Below are positions 15,391-24,349 of a DNA stretch of 42,064 nt, piece by piece. The notes beneath the pieces are model-generated. The model saw only the letters and a list, made by a program, of their open reading frames with translations. It was not told the origin of the DNA and did not search any database. Made by a program: the position numbers and the translations under genes. Numbering within the stretch: the first letter of the stretch is position 1; each line of letters opens with the position of its first letter. The DNA is from Chloroflexota bacterium (GTDB lineage Bacteria > Chloroflexota > Dehalococcoidia > Lucifugimonadales > UBA1127), in contig JAPONS010000030.1 of NCBI GenBank assembly GCA_026713825.1, positions 1 to 42,064 on the forward strand, read 5' to 3'.

Positions 15391-17202
15391 ATGACAATGC
15401 CACTTAGTGGAATGGGGTTACGGTTGCTCCTGATTATGGTGCTGGCAGTCGCCCTCTCCGCGGCCTGCTCCAGCAGTGACACCGGTGGAGGAACCCAGAC
15501 GGCGCCCGTACAGCAGGCCGCGCCCGCCGCTCCTCAGGTCCCGGCCCCAGCGCCGGCGGCCGCAATGCCCGCCGAAAGCGCGCCAGGCACCGCAATGGCG
15601 CCGGCCGCAGCAGCCAAGCCCGTTGCGGACCCAGGGGCAGCGCCCAGAGAAGCCCTGGAAGCCAAGATCCAGCGTGTTGTATTTGGCGTCAACGTGCTGA
15701 GCCAGGAGTACAGCATCATGCGCCACGGCAGTCAGACCCAGTCCATCCAGTACCGCCCGGAGTACGAGCATCTCGTTGCCCTGGACCCTGATACCGGGCA
15801 AACGATCCCGGAGCTGGCGACGGAGTGGTCACTTGAGCCGGACGGCCTCTCCTTCCGTTTCAAGTTGCGGAAGGGTGTCCAGTTCCACCGCGGCTGGGGA
15901 GAGTTTACGGCGAGGGACGTAATCCACACCCATGAACAGCTCGCGCTCCCGGACTCGGAGCACGCCCAGGCCTTCAGCTGGGCGCGGGACGTCAGCAGGG
16001 TGGATGCCGTTAATGACTACGAAGTGATCTTCCGCCTCACCAGCCCCGACGCGAACTTCCTGAGCAAGTTGGGTGAGCAGCAGAGCATGATGCCCATCCA
16101 GAGCAAGGCCAACTTTGACGCTGAGGGCGAGCCGACAACTCCGGAAGCGTTGTTCATCGCCGGCACGGCGCCGTACCAGATGCAAAGCCGGTCCCTCTCC
16201 AGCTACATCCGCTTTGAACGGCCTGAGGGGAATCACTGGCGCATCACACCGGACTTCGAGGAGTTTGAGTACAAGTTCGTGGCTGAACCTTCAACCCGCC
16301 TCGCCGGCTTGCTGGCGGGCGAAATGCACATAGCCGACATTCCCAAGGACCTGCAGCCGCAGGCAACCGGCAAGGGCATGGGCATCGCCAACGGCAACGT
16401 TCCCGGCCTGCGGACGTGGGTCAATATTTCCTGCTGCTGGGCGGACCCGGAGACGGGGGCATACCCCGCCAGACCCGACAGTCCATTGACCGACGTTAGA
16501 GTGCGTAAGGCGCTGTCCAAGGCCATTAACCGCCCGCTCCTCAATGAGGCCTTCTTCCGGAACTCGGCCTCCCCAATGTACATGAACCACTTCCACCCCA
16601 CTCGGCTGGCGTGGAACCCTGACTGGGAGACCAACTTCCCGGAGCAGCACGGCTATGACCCAGCCGCGTCCCGAGCGATCCTTGCGGAAGCCGGGTACAA
16701 CGAGAACAACCCGCTCGAGACCAACTTCGACATCGCGGAGTTGCCCCACTACGCTGGAGCCAGCGACCTGGGCGAGGGCATCATCGGCATGTTCGACGAC
16801 GTCGGAGTGAAGGTGAACATACTCACCAGAGAGTCCGCGATACGCTCGGCCGCGCGACGAGCATTCAAGGACGCCAACCACCTCATCGTCTCGGCGTCCA
16901 GTTCTGACCATTTCTTCGGGTTCGCGGTGTGGACCACGCCCATCTTCTCAAAGACCAACGCCAACAACATTCCCGCAATCAACGACATTACGAGGACGGG
17001 AATGCAAACACTGGACCCTGAGGCGCAGTTTAACGTTTGGAGGGACATAGGGAACGCATACTATGATGCCTACCTGACCCTGCCGCTCTTCTGGCTCCCG
17101 GCGGAGGCGGTATACAACCCGGAGTTCATCTCCGACTATGTCTTCCCGGGGTCCATCACCGGCACGTGGACGCACATCCAGAACATCAGGGCAGCCCAGT
17201 AG
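15391..17202 (+). CDS. ABC-type solute-binding lipoprotein, family 5 (peptide/nickel type)
   Basis: The 603-residue protein begins with a lipoprotein signal peptide (LLLIMVLAVALSAAC, Cys26 as the lipidated residue), a low-complexity Pro/Ala linker (about 27-85), and a family 5 extracellular solute-binding domain. The latter is recognisable from LATEWSLEPDGLSFRFKLRKGVQFH near 147-171 and VRKALSKAINRPLL in the second lobe. The ATG at 15391 was chosen because AGGAGAAAGGAG precedes it and the signal peptide follows. Such proteins deliver oligopeptides, nickel, sugars or other solutes to ABC permeases; no permease or ATPase of that system is present, making it an orphan. In this setting it may capture an aromatic or sugar-acid substrate, but nothing in the sequence shows this. 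Confidence 0.88.
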   Translation: MTMPLSGMGLRLLLIMVLAVALSAACSSSDTGGGTQTAPVQQAAPAAPQVPAPAPAAAMPAESAPGTAMAPAAAAKPVADPGAAPREALEAKIQRVVFGVNVLSQEYSIMRHGSQTQSIQYRPEYEHLVALDPDTGQTIPELATEWSLEPDGLSFRFKLRKGVQFHRGWGEFTARDVIHTHEQLALPDSEHAQAFSWARDVSRVDAVNDYEVIFRLTSPDANFLSKLGEQQSMMPIQSKANFDAEGEPTTPEALFIAGTAPYQMQSRSLSSYIRFERPEGNHWRITPDFEEFEYKFVAEPSTRLAGLLAGEMHIADIPKDLQPQATGKGMGIANGNVPGLRTWVNISCCWADPETGAYPARPDSPLTDVRVRKALSKAINRPLLNEAFFRNSASPMYMNHFHPTRLAWNPDWETNFPEQHGYDPAASRAILAEAGYNENNPLETNFDIAELPHYAGASDLGEGIIGMFDDVGVKVNILTRESAIRSAARRAFKDANHLIVSASSSDHFFGFAVWTTPIFSKTNANNIPAINDITRTGMQTLDPEAQFNVWRDIGNAYYDAYLTLPLFWLPAEAVYNPEFISDYVFPGSITGTWTHIQNIRAAQ

Positions 17203-17238
17203 CGCTTGACGCCCAGCGAGGCGCCAAAACCAGGGCTG

Positions 17239-17285
17239 AACACCCCACCCTTGCGCGGGGTTCCTGCGCTCAGGGGTGGGGTGTT
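17239..17285 (+). terminator. Hairpin terminator after the solute-binding protein gene
   Basis: AACACCCCACCC (17239-17250) pairs with GGGTGGGGTGTT (17274-17285), followed by CTTAA. It starts 36 bp after the stop. Confidence 0.75.
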
Positions 17286-17350
17286 CTTAAGCATTGAGGT
17301 GAACTCCTTACACCCTTCTGGTTAAAGGCGGGGGCTTGCAAAGGCACGCA

Positions 17351-19308
17351 ATGACGGATATGACTCATCATCCGGGGTGCAATCGAGCAAGGCAGACCGA
17401 CTTGCGGGCGCTGCTTCTGTGCGTGTTGGCGTTGGCTGCAGCGTGTGTGAGTCAGCAGCCCGCAGCCCTTGAGGGTCCCGCCCCGGCGTCGGCGCCGCGG
17501 CTGCCCGTTACGCCGGAGTCTGGACTGGTTCCACCGCCCTCCCCACTTCCTGTCGCTGCGGTCTCGACTGCCCCCCCTGCGCCCGTGTCCACAGCCACTC
17601 CGGTCCCCGCCACCACGGTGCCCACGGCGGTTCCCACGCCCGCGTCGACCCCAACACCCGAACAGGACCCATGGGCTGCCTTCTGGTCTATCCCCTGGAT
17701 TGCGGACGGCGTGCGTCCCGTCCCGGAATCTGGTTCCTCCGGCATCTACGACGACCCTATGAAGTATGAGGTCGAGTACGTCGCGCTGTTGGAGGGTCTG
17801 GGCCACACCTCTCCCCGCTTCTTCTCTGTCCTGGTACGGGAGTCGTGGGTTCGGGACGGGTTCAATCGTGTTGAGATGAACGTGTTCTCTGACCTCCTGG
17901 ATATCGGCTTCCGGGATGAAGAGGCAGCATTGAGGATCATGGGGCTCCCCATCTTTGACGCCATCACGCTCGGGACCCATTCCATTGTTGACACGCTGTC
18001 CCAGCTCTTGGAAAGGTCCGGCCAGTTGGCGTTGCGCTCGGTGCTTGAACACCCGTCCCTCGACGTCTCCAGCCATGATCGGATGTTCCTGAGTATCAAC
18101 CAGCTGGGATTGGCGCAGGAAAACCCGAGGGCTGCGGAGGACCTCGATTCCTTGCCGTGGGTGGCGGACGGCGTTTCTCCCGCAGAGGCTCCCGGCTTCA
18201 TCACCCTGGCCTACCTTGCAGTGGAGCACGATGCACTCTTTGACCCGCTCTTTGCAGCCGTGATGGCCAAGCACTGGATGCAGGACGATTTCACCGCCAA
18301 TGAGCGCCGCGCCGTCATTGGGCTGCAGGGAATCGCTCGGGGGATTGAAATGGATGGGCTGTCCACAGCCTTGCGCATCCTCCGGATGCCTTTCATGGAT
18401 TCGGTGAACGGGGCAGACGGCGCGGCGGCGGATTCCCTGGGAGACCTCTTCTGGAGCCTCGGCGGAGATGCGTTCAGGCAACTGCTGGAGCATCCCGCCC
18501 TGGTAGACGGCATCACTGACGACCAGGCTGTTCAGGTAGGGATGCTGCCGATGACAGCCCCTGACCGCCCAGATTTGACGGAGGCATTGCTCGACCCTTC
18601 CCGGATCACCATAGACAAACGGGACATCCAACTCCCACACACCGGGGATGTGGTGCTGGCCGTGGTGCACGTCACCCCCGGCGCGCAACACCCCACCATG
18701 GACATTCTGGAGCGCATGGTGCGCCACCACGAGGCATTCATGGGCATCCCCTATCGCTGGGACTACATCGCCGTCCTCGTCGCGGACGTCAACAACGCGG
18801 CCGGCGGTGGTGGGCCCGCCGCGTTGTTGACCATTGATCCGGGCAGGGAGCCGGACGCTTTGCTCATCGCCCATGAGTTGGCCCACGTGTACTGGCCCTA
18901 CTCCCCCGGTGGATCGCCGAAGGCGCGGCGACGTTCATGGAGCGCCTGACGTATGAGGAGCCGTTCTCACCGCCTGTGTGCAGCAGTGCGGACAATCTGC
19001 TCCAGTGGGAGGAGAGATCACAAGGTCTCCCACGGCTTGGAGACAGCTGCCACTACTGGTTGGGGTATGGCCTCTTCCAGGACCTGTACGAGGCCCTCAG
19101 CGACACCGCCTTCCGCCCGGCCTTCTCCCGCCTCTACGTCTCGCTGCGGGACGAGGCCCATGCCGGCCCCTGTTTCGGGATCGAGCGCGGCGTCTGCTAC
19201 GTTCGGGCCGCCTTCATGGATGAAGCCGACTCGGAGGAAGCGGCTGCCACCGCCGAGCGCATCATCGACCACTGGTATGACGGTCCCGGTCAGACGGCTG
19301 CGCCGTAG
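17351..19308 (+). pseudogene. Gluzincin-like lipoprotein gene interrupted by a -1 frameshift
   Basis: The first part (17351-18949) encodes a lipoprotein signal (LLLCVLALAAAC, Cys32), a Pro/Thr-rich linker (about 38-95), an alpha-helical region with two similar segments (WIADGV near 105 and WVADGV near 268), and HELAH at 18872-18886, a zinc-protease motif. The frame then runs into a stop at 18947-18949. The natural continuation, RWIAEGAATFMERLTYEE, carrying the likely third zinc ligand Glu (codon 18919-18921), lies in the -1 frame and stays open to 19308. The shift falls in a run of five C (18903-18907); a sixth C would restore one protein of about 650 residues. This is either a recent mutation, a homopolymer error in the assembly, or, less likely, programmed slippage. 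Function of the intact protein is unknown. Confidence 0.75.
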
Positions 19309-19438
19309 CCGCCAGGCCACCCCTCGCCTGCCTCCTTCGCCACCCCGCCCTCTTCCCCACCTCGCGCCCCTGTGCTACCATCCCGAAAGTTTCGCTCTTG
19401 CATGGCCTACGGCCGTGCTATGCCGCAAAGGAGAAGTC

Positions 19439-20449
19439 ATGATTATCGACGTCCACGGGCATTACACCACCGCCCCGCGTCAGCTCCGCGAGTGGCGAGA
19501 CCGCCAAATCGCCGACTACCCCTCGGGTCGCCCGTTCCGCGAGCCTCTGGATATCAGCGACGATGAGATACGCAAGACCATCATCAACGGGCAGCTCAAA
19601 CTGCAGCAGGAGCGCGGCACAGACGTCGCCCTCTTCTCACCCACTGCCGGGGGCATGGCCCACCACTACGGCGACTTCAACACCAGCCTCCAATGGACCC
19701 GGACCGTCAACGACCTGGTGAAGCGCGTCGCGATGCTCTTCCCCAGCAACTTCATCCCCGTTTGCCAGTTGCCGCAGTCGCCCGGCGTGGAGCCGGAGAC
19801 GTGCCTGGAGGAGCTGGACCGGTGCGTGAATGAGCTCGGCTTTGTCGCGTGCAACGTCAACCCAGATCCGTCGGACGGCTACTGGACCGGCCCGCCCATG
19901 ACGGACAAGTGGTGGTACCCGCTCTATGAGCGGATGGAGGAGCTTGAAGTGCCCGGGATGCTGCACGTCAGCATGTCCTGCAACCCCAATTTCCACGGAA
20001 CGGGCGCCCACTACATTAACGGCGACACCACCTTCTTCATGCAGCTCATAGAGGGGGACCTCTTCAAGGACTTCCCCAATCTGAAGTTCGTCATCCCCCA
20101 CGGCGGCGGGGCCGTTCCCTACCACTGGGGCCGCTACCGGGGCATCAACCAGGACAGGGGCAATGCGCCCCTGGAAGAGCGCTTCCTGAACAACATCTAC
20201 TTCGACACCTGCGTCTACCACCAGAAGGGCATCAACGCGCTCACGGAGATCATCCCGGTCGACAACATCCTCTTCGCGTCCGAGATGATCGGCGCCGTGC
20301 GTGGCGTCGACGCCAACACCGGCCGAAACTTCGACGACACCAAGCCCTACGTCGACAACTCGCCGCACCTGTCGGACGAGGACCGGCAAAAGATCTTCGA
20401 GGACAACGCGAGGCGCGTATACCCACGCATCAACAACTACCTGAAGTAA
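19439..20449 (+). CDS. ligJ: LigJ-type 4-oxalomesaconate hydratase, copy 1
   Basis: The 336-residue protein closely resembles LigJ of Sphingobium, an amidohydrolase-fold enzyme that hydrates 4-oxalomesaconate in protocatechuate/gallate 4,5-cleavage. It starts MIIDVHGHYTTAP with the H6-x-H8 metal pair and continues with ISDDEIRKTI, CVNELGFVACNVNPDPS, WWYPLYERMEELEVP, FVIPHGGGAVPYHWGR and LFASEMIGAVRGVD, all characteristic of that enzyme. AAAGGAGAAGTC precedes the ATG at 19439; the frame extends upstream without meaning. It heads a five-gene cluster (two LigJ, two FAH, one HpaI aldolase) with gaps of 15-36 bp. The direct product would suit the RraA aldolases encoded at 9970-11304. Confidence 0.88.
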   Translation: MIIDVHGHYTTAPRQLREWRDRQIADYPSGRPFREPLDISDDEIRKTIINGQLKLQQERGTDVALFSPTAGGMAHHYGDFNTSLQWTRTVNDLVKRVAMLFPSNFIPVCQLPQSPGVEPETCLEELDRCVNELGFVACNVNPDPSDGYWTGPPMTDKWWYPLYERMEELEVPGMLHVSMSCNPNFHGTGAHYINGDTTFFMQLIEGDLFKDFPNLKFVIPHGGGAVPYHWGRYRGINQDRGNAPLEERFLNNIYFDTCVYHQKGINALTEIIPVDNILFASEMIGAVRGVDANTGRNFDDTKPYVDNSPHLSDEDRQKIFEDNARRVYPRINNYLK

Positions 20450-20464
20450 GGGGCAGTATCGCGC

Positions 20465-21469
20465 ATGATCATCGACAGCCACGGGCATTACACGACGCTG
20501 CCGCCGGCAGTGGATGCTTGGCGCTCACGCCAGATAGCTGAGCTTGCGTCGCCCGCCAAGGGCTCCATTCGCGTCAGCGATGACGAGATCCGGGAAACCC
20601 TTGAGAACGGCCAGATAAAGCGGCTGCGGGAGCGCGGCACGGACAAGATGTTCTTCTCGCCGCGCGCGTCCTCCATGGGGCACCACTTCGGCGGCGAGAA
20701 GATCAGCCTCTACTGGACTCAGCACTGCAACGACCTCATCGCGCGTGTCGTCAGCCTCTACCCGGACGACTTCATCCCCGTATGCCAGCTTCCCCAGTCG
20801 CCCGGTGTGCCGCCCAAGGCATCCATCGAGGAGCTGGAGCGGTGCGTGAACATGGGCTTCGTCGGCTGCGTGATGAACCCTGACCCATCGGGCGGTTACT
20901 GGACTGACCCGCCCCTCAGCGACAAGGATTGGTGGTATCCCTTCTACGAGAAGCTGATGGAACTGGACACGCCTGCAATGGTGCACGTTAGCGCCACGTG
21001 CAACCCCAACTTCCACAGCACCGCGTCTCACTACATGAACGCGGACACCACGGCCATCGTCCAACTGCACCAGAGCACCGTCTTCCAGGACTTCCCCGGC
21101 CTTAGGATCATCGTTCCCCACGGCGGCGGCGCCATTCCCTACCAGTTTGGCCGCTACAGGGGCATTGCTCTGCGCGACGGCTTCCAGCCCTTTGACGAGT
21201 TCATCAAGAACATCTACTTCGACACGGCCATCTACGACAGGAACGGTCTGGAGCTGCTGCTCAAGGTGGCGGGCATCGACAACGTGCTCTTCGCCTCGGA
21301 GATGATCGGCGCGGTCAACGCCATTGACCCGCAGACTGGCCGCTACTTTGATGACCTCAAGCCAACCATCGACGAGATCGACTGGCTTACCGATGAGGAC
21401 CGCACCAAGCTCTTTGAGGGCAACGTCAAGCACGTTTACCCTCGGCTCAGGCAGCACTTGAAGGACTAA
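20465..21469 (+). CDS. LigJ-type 4-oxalomesaconate hydratase, copy 2
   Basis: This 334-residue tandem paralogue of the preceding gene begins MIIDSHGHYTTLP with H6 and H8. It shares almost every block with copy 1 (SDDEIRETL, VCQLPQSPGV, MNPDPSGGYW, PHGGGAIPYQFGRYRG, LFASEMIGAVNAID). It is close enough to LigJ to expect the same chemistry, perhaps on a differently substituted substrate. It starts 15 bp after copy 1 and is followed 17 bp later by an FAH-family gene. No strong Shine-Dalgarno sequence is visible beyond AAGGGGC about 15 bases upstream, so it may rely on coupling. Confidence 0.85.
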   Translation: MIIDSHGHYTTLPPAVDAWRSRQIAELASPAKGSIRVSDDEIRETLENGQIKRLRERGTDKMFFSPRASSMGHHFGGEKISLYWTQHCNDLIARVVSLYPDDFIPVCQLPQSPGVPPKASIEELERCVNMGFVGCVMNPDPSGGYWTDPPLSDKDWWYPFYEKLMELDTPAMVHVSATCNPNFHSTASHYMNADTTAIVQLHQSTVFQDFPGLRIIVPHGGGAIPYQFGRYRGIALRDGFQPFDEFIKNIYFDTAIYDRNGLELLLKVAGIDNVLFASEMIGAVNAIDPQTGRYFDDLKPTIDEIDWLTDEDRTKLFEGNVKHVYPRLRQHLKD

Positions 21470-21486
21470 GCCAAAGGAGGCAAGCC

Positions 21487-22392
21487 ATGAAGCTGGTGTT
21501 CTTCAACGATTACCGCCTCGGTGTCCTGAAGAAGGAAGAGGACCGGGTTGTGGACATGACCCTGGCCCTTGAGGAGATACCCCGCGTGGGCCCCGGTGAC
21601 TATATGTGCCGGCTCATCGAGCGTTGGAACGGCTTCAAGGTCCGGCTGGAGCGCAACGCCATCGACCTGCCCGGCATCCCGCTCAGCGACGTGCAGCTCC
21701 GGGCGCCCATCCCCAAGCCGGGCAAGATCCTCTGCATGGCCGCCAACTACCTGGAGAACGGCTACCTCACAGAGCCTCGGCCCATCAACGGTTTCCTCAA
21801 GAACCCCAGCGGTGTCATCGGCGACGGCGACACCATCCACCTGCCCGCCGCTGAGGCGACCATCTTCCACCACGAGGCTGAGCTCGGGCTGGTTATCGGC
21901 CGCAAGGCGCGGAACATCTCCGAGGACGAGGCATACAGCTACGTCTTTGGCTACGTGAACTTCATCGACGTTTCTGCGCGGGGCCTCGGGCCGCAGGGCG
22001 CCGACACCTTCCTGCAGGGCAAGTCCTACCACTACTTTGCCCCCATGGGCCCCTACCTCGTCACCGCCGACGAGGTGCCCGACCCACAGGACGTGAAGGT
22101 GCAGCTCTGGGTAAACGACGAGCTCCATCAGGACTACAGCACCAGCGACATGGGCCACTCCATCCCCAAGACCATCGCGTGGCTCTCCACCATCGTCACC
22201 CTCAACCCGGGCGACGTGATCGCGCTGGGCACGAACCACCAGGGCCTCGGCGCTCTGCAGGACGGTGACAAGGTGGAGCGAGAGAGCCCCGGCCTCGGCC
22301 GCCTGACCAACTACGTCTCGGACCCGAGGAAGCGCGAGTGGCCCCGAGGCATCGACCAGGAGATGGCGGACCGCGTCGCCGGCAGGATCTAA
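21487..22392 (+). CDS. Fumarylacetoacetate hydrolase-family protein, copy 1
   Basis: The 301-residue product has the FAH fold used for C-C bond hydrolysis, hydration or decarboxylation of oxo acids from aromatic degradation. Metal ligands E130, E132 (FHHEAELGLVIG) and D161 (NFIDVSARG) are visible, as are GKILCMAANYLEN (79-91) and the late GDVIALGTNHQGLG region. AAAGGAGG lies 6 bases before the ATG. It is third in the LigJ-LigJ-FAH-FAH-HpaI cluster and followed by its own paralogue, so a step after ring opening is likely; whether it is a hydrolase, hydratase or decarboxylase cannot be told. Confidence 0.9.
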   Translation: MKLVFFNDYRLGVLKKEEDRVVDMTLALEEIPRVGPGDYMCRLIERWNGFKVRLERNAIDLPGIPLSDVQLRAPIPKPGKILCMAANYLENGYLTEPRPINGFLKNPSGVIGDGDTIHLPAAEATIFHHEAELGLVIGRKARNISEDEAYSYVFGYVNFIDVSARGLGPQGADTFLQGKSYHYFAPMGPYLVTADEVPDPQDVKVQLWVNDELHQDYSTSDMGHSIPKTIAWLSTIVTLNPGDVIALGTNHQGLGALQDGDKVERESPGLGRLTNYVSDPRKREWPRGIDQEMADRVAGRI

Positions 22393-22428
22393 GCCAACGG
22401 CCTTATGCCACGGAGGTAAGAAGCAACC

Positions 22429-23352
22429 ATGAAGCTGGTCATGTACAACAACTATCAACTGGGCCTGCTCCAGGATGGGGGCGTCATCAACCTGTCCGAG
22501 TCCCTCTCGGACGTAAACGCGCCCACGCCGCAGGACCTTGTCAACGCCGTCATCGCCGACTTCGAGGGCACGTTCCGGGCACGCATTCAGGAGATCGCCT
22601 CCAAGGCGCAGCCCATCTCGTTGGATCAGGTGCATCTCCGCTCGCCGCTGCCGCGGCCGGGCAAGATCCTCTGCATGGCGGCCAACTACCTCGAGAATGG
22701 CGCGCTCCCGGAGCCCAAGCCCATCAACGGGTTCTTCAAGTCGCCGGAGTCCGTCATCGGCGAGGGCGAGACGGTCGTCCTCCCTACCGTGCACGAGGCG
22801 CCTGTCTTTCACCATGAGGCTGAACTCGGCGTGGTAATCGGCAAGGAAGCGGTTGACGTTTCCGCGGAGAACGCCTTTGACCACATCTTCGGTTACGTCA
22901 ACTTCAACGACGTCTCCGCGCGGGGTCTGCATCCCAACAGCTTCCTTTGGATGAAGTCCCATGACACCTTCGGGCCGTTGGGGCCGTGGCTTGTGACCGC
23001 CGACGAAGTCGAGGACGCACACAATCTGCAGGTGCGGCTGTGGATCAACGGCCAGATTCGACAGGACTACAGTACCAACGACATGGCCTACAAACTCCCG
23101 GAGACCATCGAGTGGCTCAGCTCTATCGTCAAGCTGGAGCCGGGAGACCTCATCGCCACCGGCACCAACCACCAGGGCCTCGGCCCTATCCAGAACGGCG
23201 ACATCATGGAGATGGAGATCGACGGGCTGGGCAGGATCACAGTGACCGTGAAGGACGAACTAAACCGGGAATGGCACCGGGGGGTGGACACCGATATTGC
23301 GGACTGGGTCGCGGGCCGCTCGTCGGAGCCCCCGTCTTGGGCGCGCCGATAA
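22429..23352 (+). CDS. Fumarylacetoacetate hydrolase-family protein, copy 2
   Basis: This 307-residue paralogue of the gene before it keeps the ligands at identical positions (E130, E132, D161) and the GKILCMAANYLEN and GDLIATGTNHQGLG blocks. The C-terminus differs, with an intact EMEIDGLGRITVTVKD strand typical of the family; in copy 1 this strand reads VERESPGLGRLTNYVSD and is less regular, so copy 2 may be the more standard enzyme. GGAGG precedes the ATG. Copy 1 and copy 2 share many residues by eye, consistent with tandem duplication. Confidence 0.9.
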   Translation: MKLVMYNNYQLGLLQDGGVINLSESLSDVNAPTPQDLVNAVIADFEGTFRARIQEIASKAQPISLDQVHLRSPLPRPGKILCMAANYLENGALPEPKPINGFFKSPESVIGEGETVVLPTVHEAPVFHHEAELGVVIGKEAVDVSAENAFDHIFGYVNFNDVSARGLHPNSFLWMKSHDTFGPLGPWLVTADEVEDAHNLQVRLWINGQIRQDYSTNDMAYKLPETIEWLSSIVKLEPGDLIATGTNHQGLGPIQNGDIMEMEIDGLGRITVTVKDELNREWHRGVDTDIADWVAGRSSEPPSWARR

Positions 23353-23378
23353 CAGTTGGAAAGAACAAAGGAGGAGTC

Positions 23379-24239
23379 ATGGCAGGACAACGGCTGAACA
23401 ACATCATCAAGGCCTTGGAAGAGGGGAAGCCCGCCATCACGACGTTTGCAGGCCCCAGCATCGACAACGCAATCTCGGTCAGTTCGGCCAAGTACGACGG
23501 GGTCGTGTATGAGTCCGAGCACAACCCGTACGACATCGGGGTGCTGCGCCACTGTCTGCAGTACATGCTGAACCGCAAGCAGATCCTGGACGGCGGCACC
23601 TTGGCGCCGGCAGTGACCCCCACGGTCCGCATCCCCCCCAACGGCGGCGAGATGAACCAGTGGCTGGCCAAGCAGGTACTGGACATCGGCTACTACGGAA
23701 TCGTGTGGCCGCACGTGAGCACGGTTGAAGAGGCCTACAACGCCGTTTCCGCCTGCCGCTACCCCCGCCCGCGCGATGCCGAGTACTTCGAGCCCGAGGG
23801 CCAGCGCGGCGACGCCCCCGGCAACGCCGCCCGCTACTGGGGCCTTTCCCAGCAGGAGTACTACAAGAAGGCCGACGTCTGGCCCCTCAACCCGGAGGGC
23901 GAGATCCTCTGCATCATCATGTGTGAAGAGGTCAAGGCCATTGAGAACCTGCCGGACATGCTGAAGGAAGTCCCCGGCATCGGCGTGGTCCTCATCGGCG
24001 AGGGCGATCTGTCGCAGAACTTGGGCCACCCGCGTGACTACTACCACCCCATCGTGGTGGAGGCCATGGCAGAGATCCGGGCGATCTGCAAGGAGCACAA
24101 CGTGCCCGTAGGCCACCCGCACGTGGGCCTGGACAACATCGACCACGTCATCGAGGACGGCTACCGCTACCTCATGGTCGGAGCGGAGCGCTCCTACAAC
24201 GGCCTCAACAGAGCGCTGGAGCTGGCCGGCAGGGCGTAG
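23379..24239 (+). CDS. HpcH/HpaI-family aldolase
   Basis: The 286-residue protein matches the class II 2-keto-3-deoxy aldolase family that splits hydroxy-oxo acids into pyruvate and an aldehyde. Likely active-site residues are H48 (YESEHNPYD), R84 (PTVRIP), the metal ligand E183 (MCEEVKAIEN) and D210 (IGEGDLSQNLG). An insertion rich in Tyr/Arg/Pro at about 127-165, between WPHVSTVEEA and the metal Glu, is longer than in typical HpaI. AAAGGAGGAGTC precedes the ATG at 23379. As the last gene of the cluster, ended by a strong hairpin, it probably performs the final aldol cleavage. Malyl/citramalyl lyase-type activity is an alternative. Confidence 0.88.
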   Translation: MAGQRLNNIIKALEEGKPAITTFAGPSIDNAISVSSAKYDGVVYESEHNPYDIGVLRHCLQYMLNRKQILDGGTLAPAVTPTVRIPPNGGEMNQWLAKQVLDIGYYGIVWPHVSTVEEAYNAVSACRYPRPRDAEYFEPEGQRGDAPGNAARYWGLSQQEYYKKADVWPLNPEGEILCIIMCEEVKAIENLPDMLKEVPGIGVVLIGEGDLSQNLGHPRDYYHPIVVEAMAEIRAICKEHNVPVGHPHVGLDNIDHVIEDGYRYLMVGAERSYNGLNRALELAGRA

Positions 24240-24265
24240 ACCACTAACCGCTAGTCCTGGAATGT

Positions 24266-24306
24266 AAAGAAGAGGGGTCCCCAAAATCGCGGGACCCCTC
24301 TTCTTT
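24266..24306 (+). terminator. Strong hairpin terminator ending the ligJ-FAH-hpaI cluster
   Basis: AAAGAAGAGGGGTCCC (24266-24281) pairs perfectly with GGGACCCCTCTTCTTT (24291-24306). Both sides carry A/T-rich ends, so it can serve the minus-strand gene ending at 24350 as well. Confidence 0.9.
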
Positions 24307-24349
24307 GGCTGTCAGCAGTATGTTGAGAACTGCCTGTCAAGTGGCTCGG

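Noticed and set aside
17351-19308. Programmed -1 ribosomal frameshift
   Set aside because: The five-C run could allow slippage, but no clear X-XXY-YYZ heptamer or downstream pseudoknot was seen, so a base loss or read error is simpler.
21466-23172. Long minus-strand frame across both FAH genes
   Set aside because: It is the antisense shadow of two well-supported FAH-family genes and has no recognisable motif.
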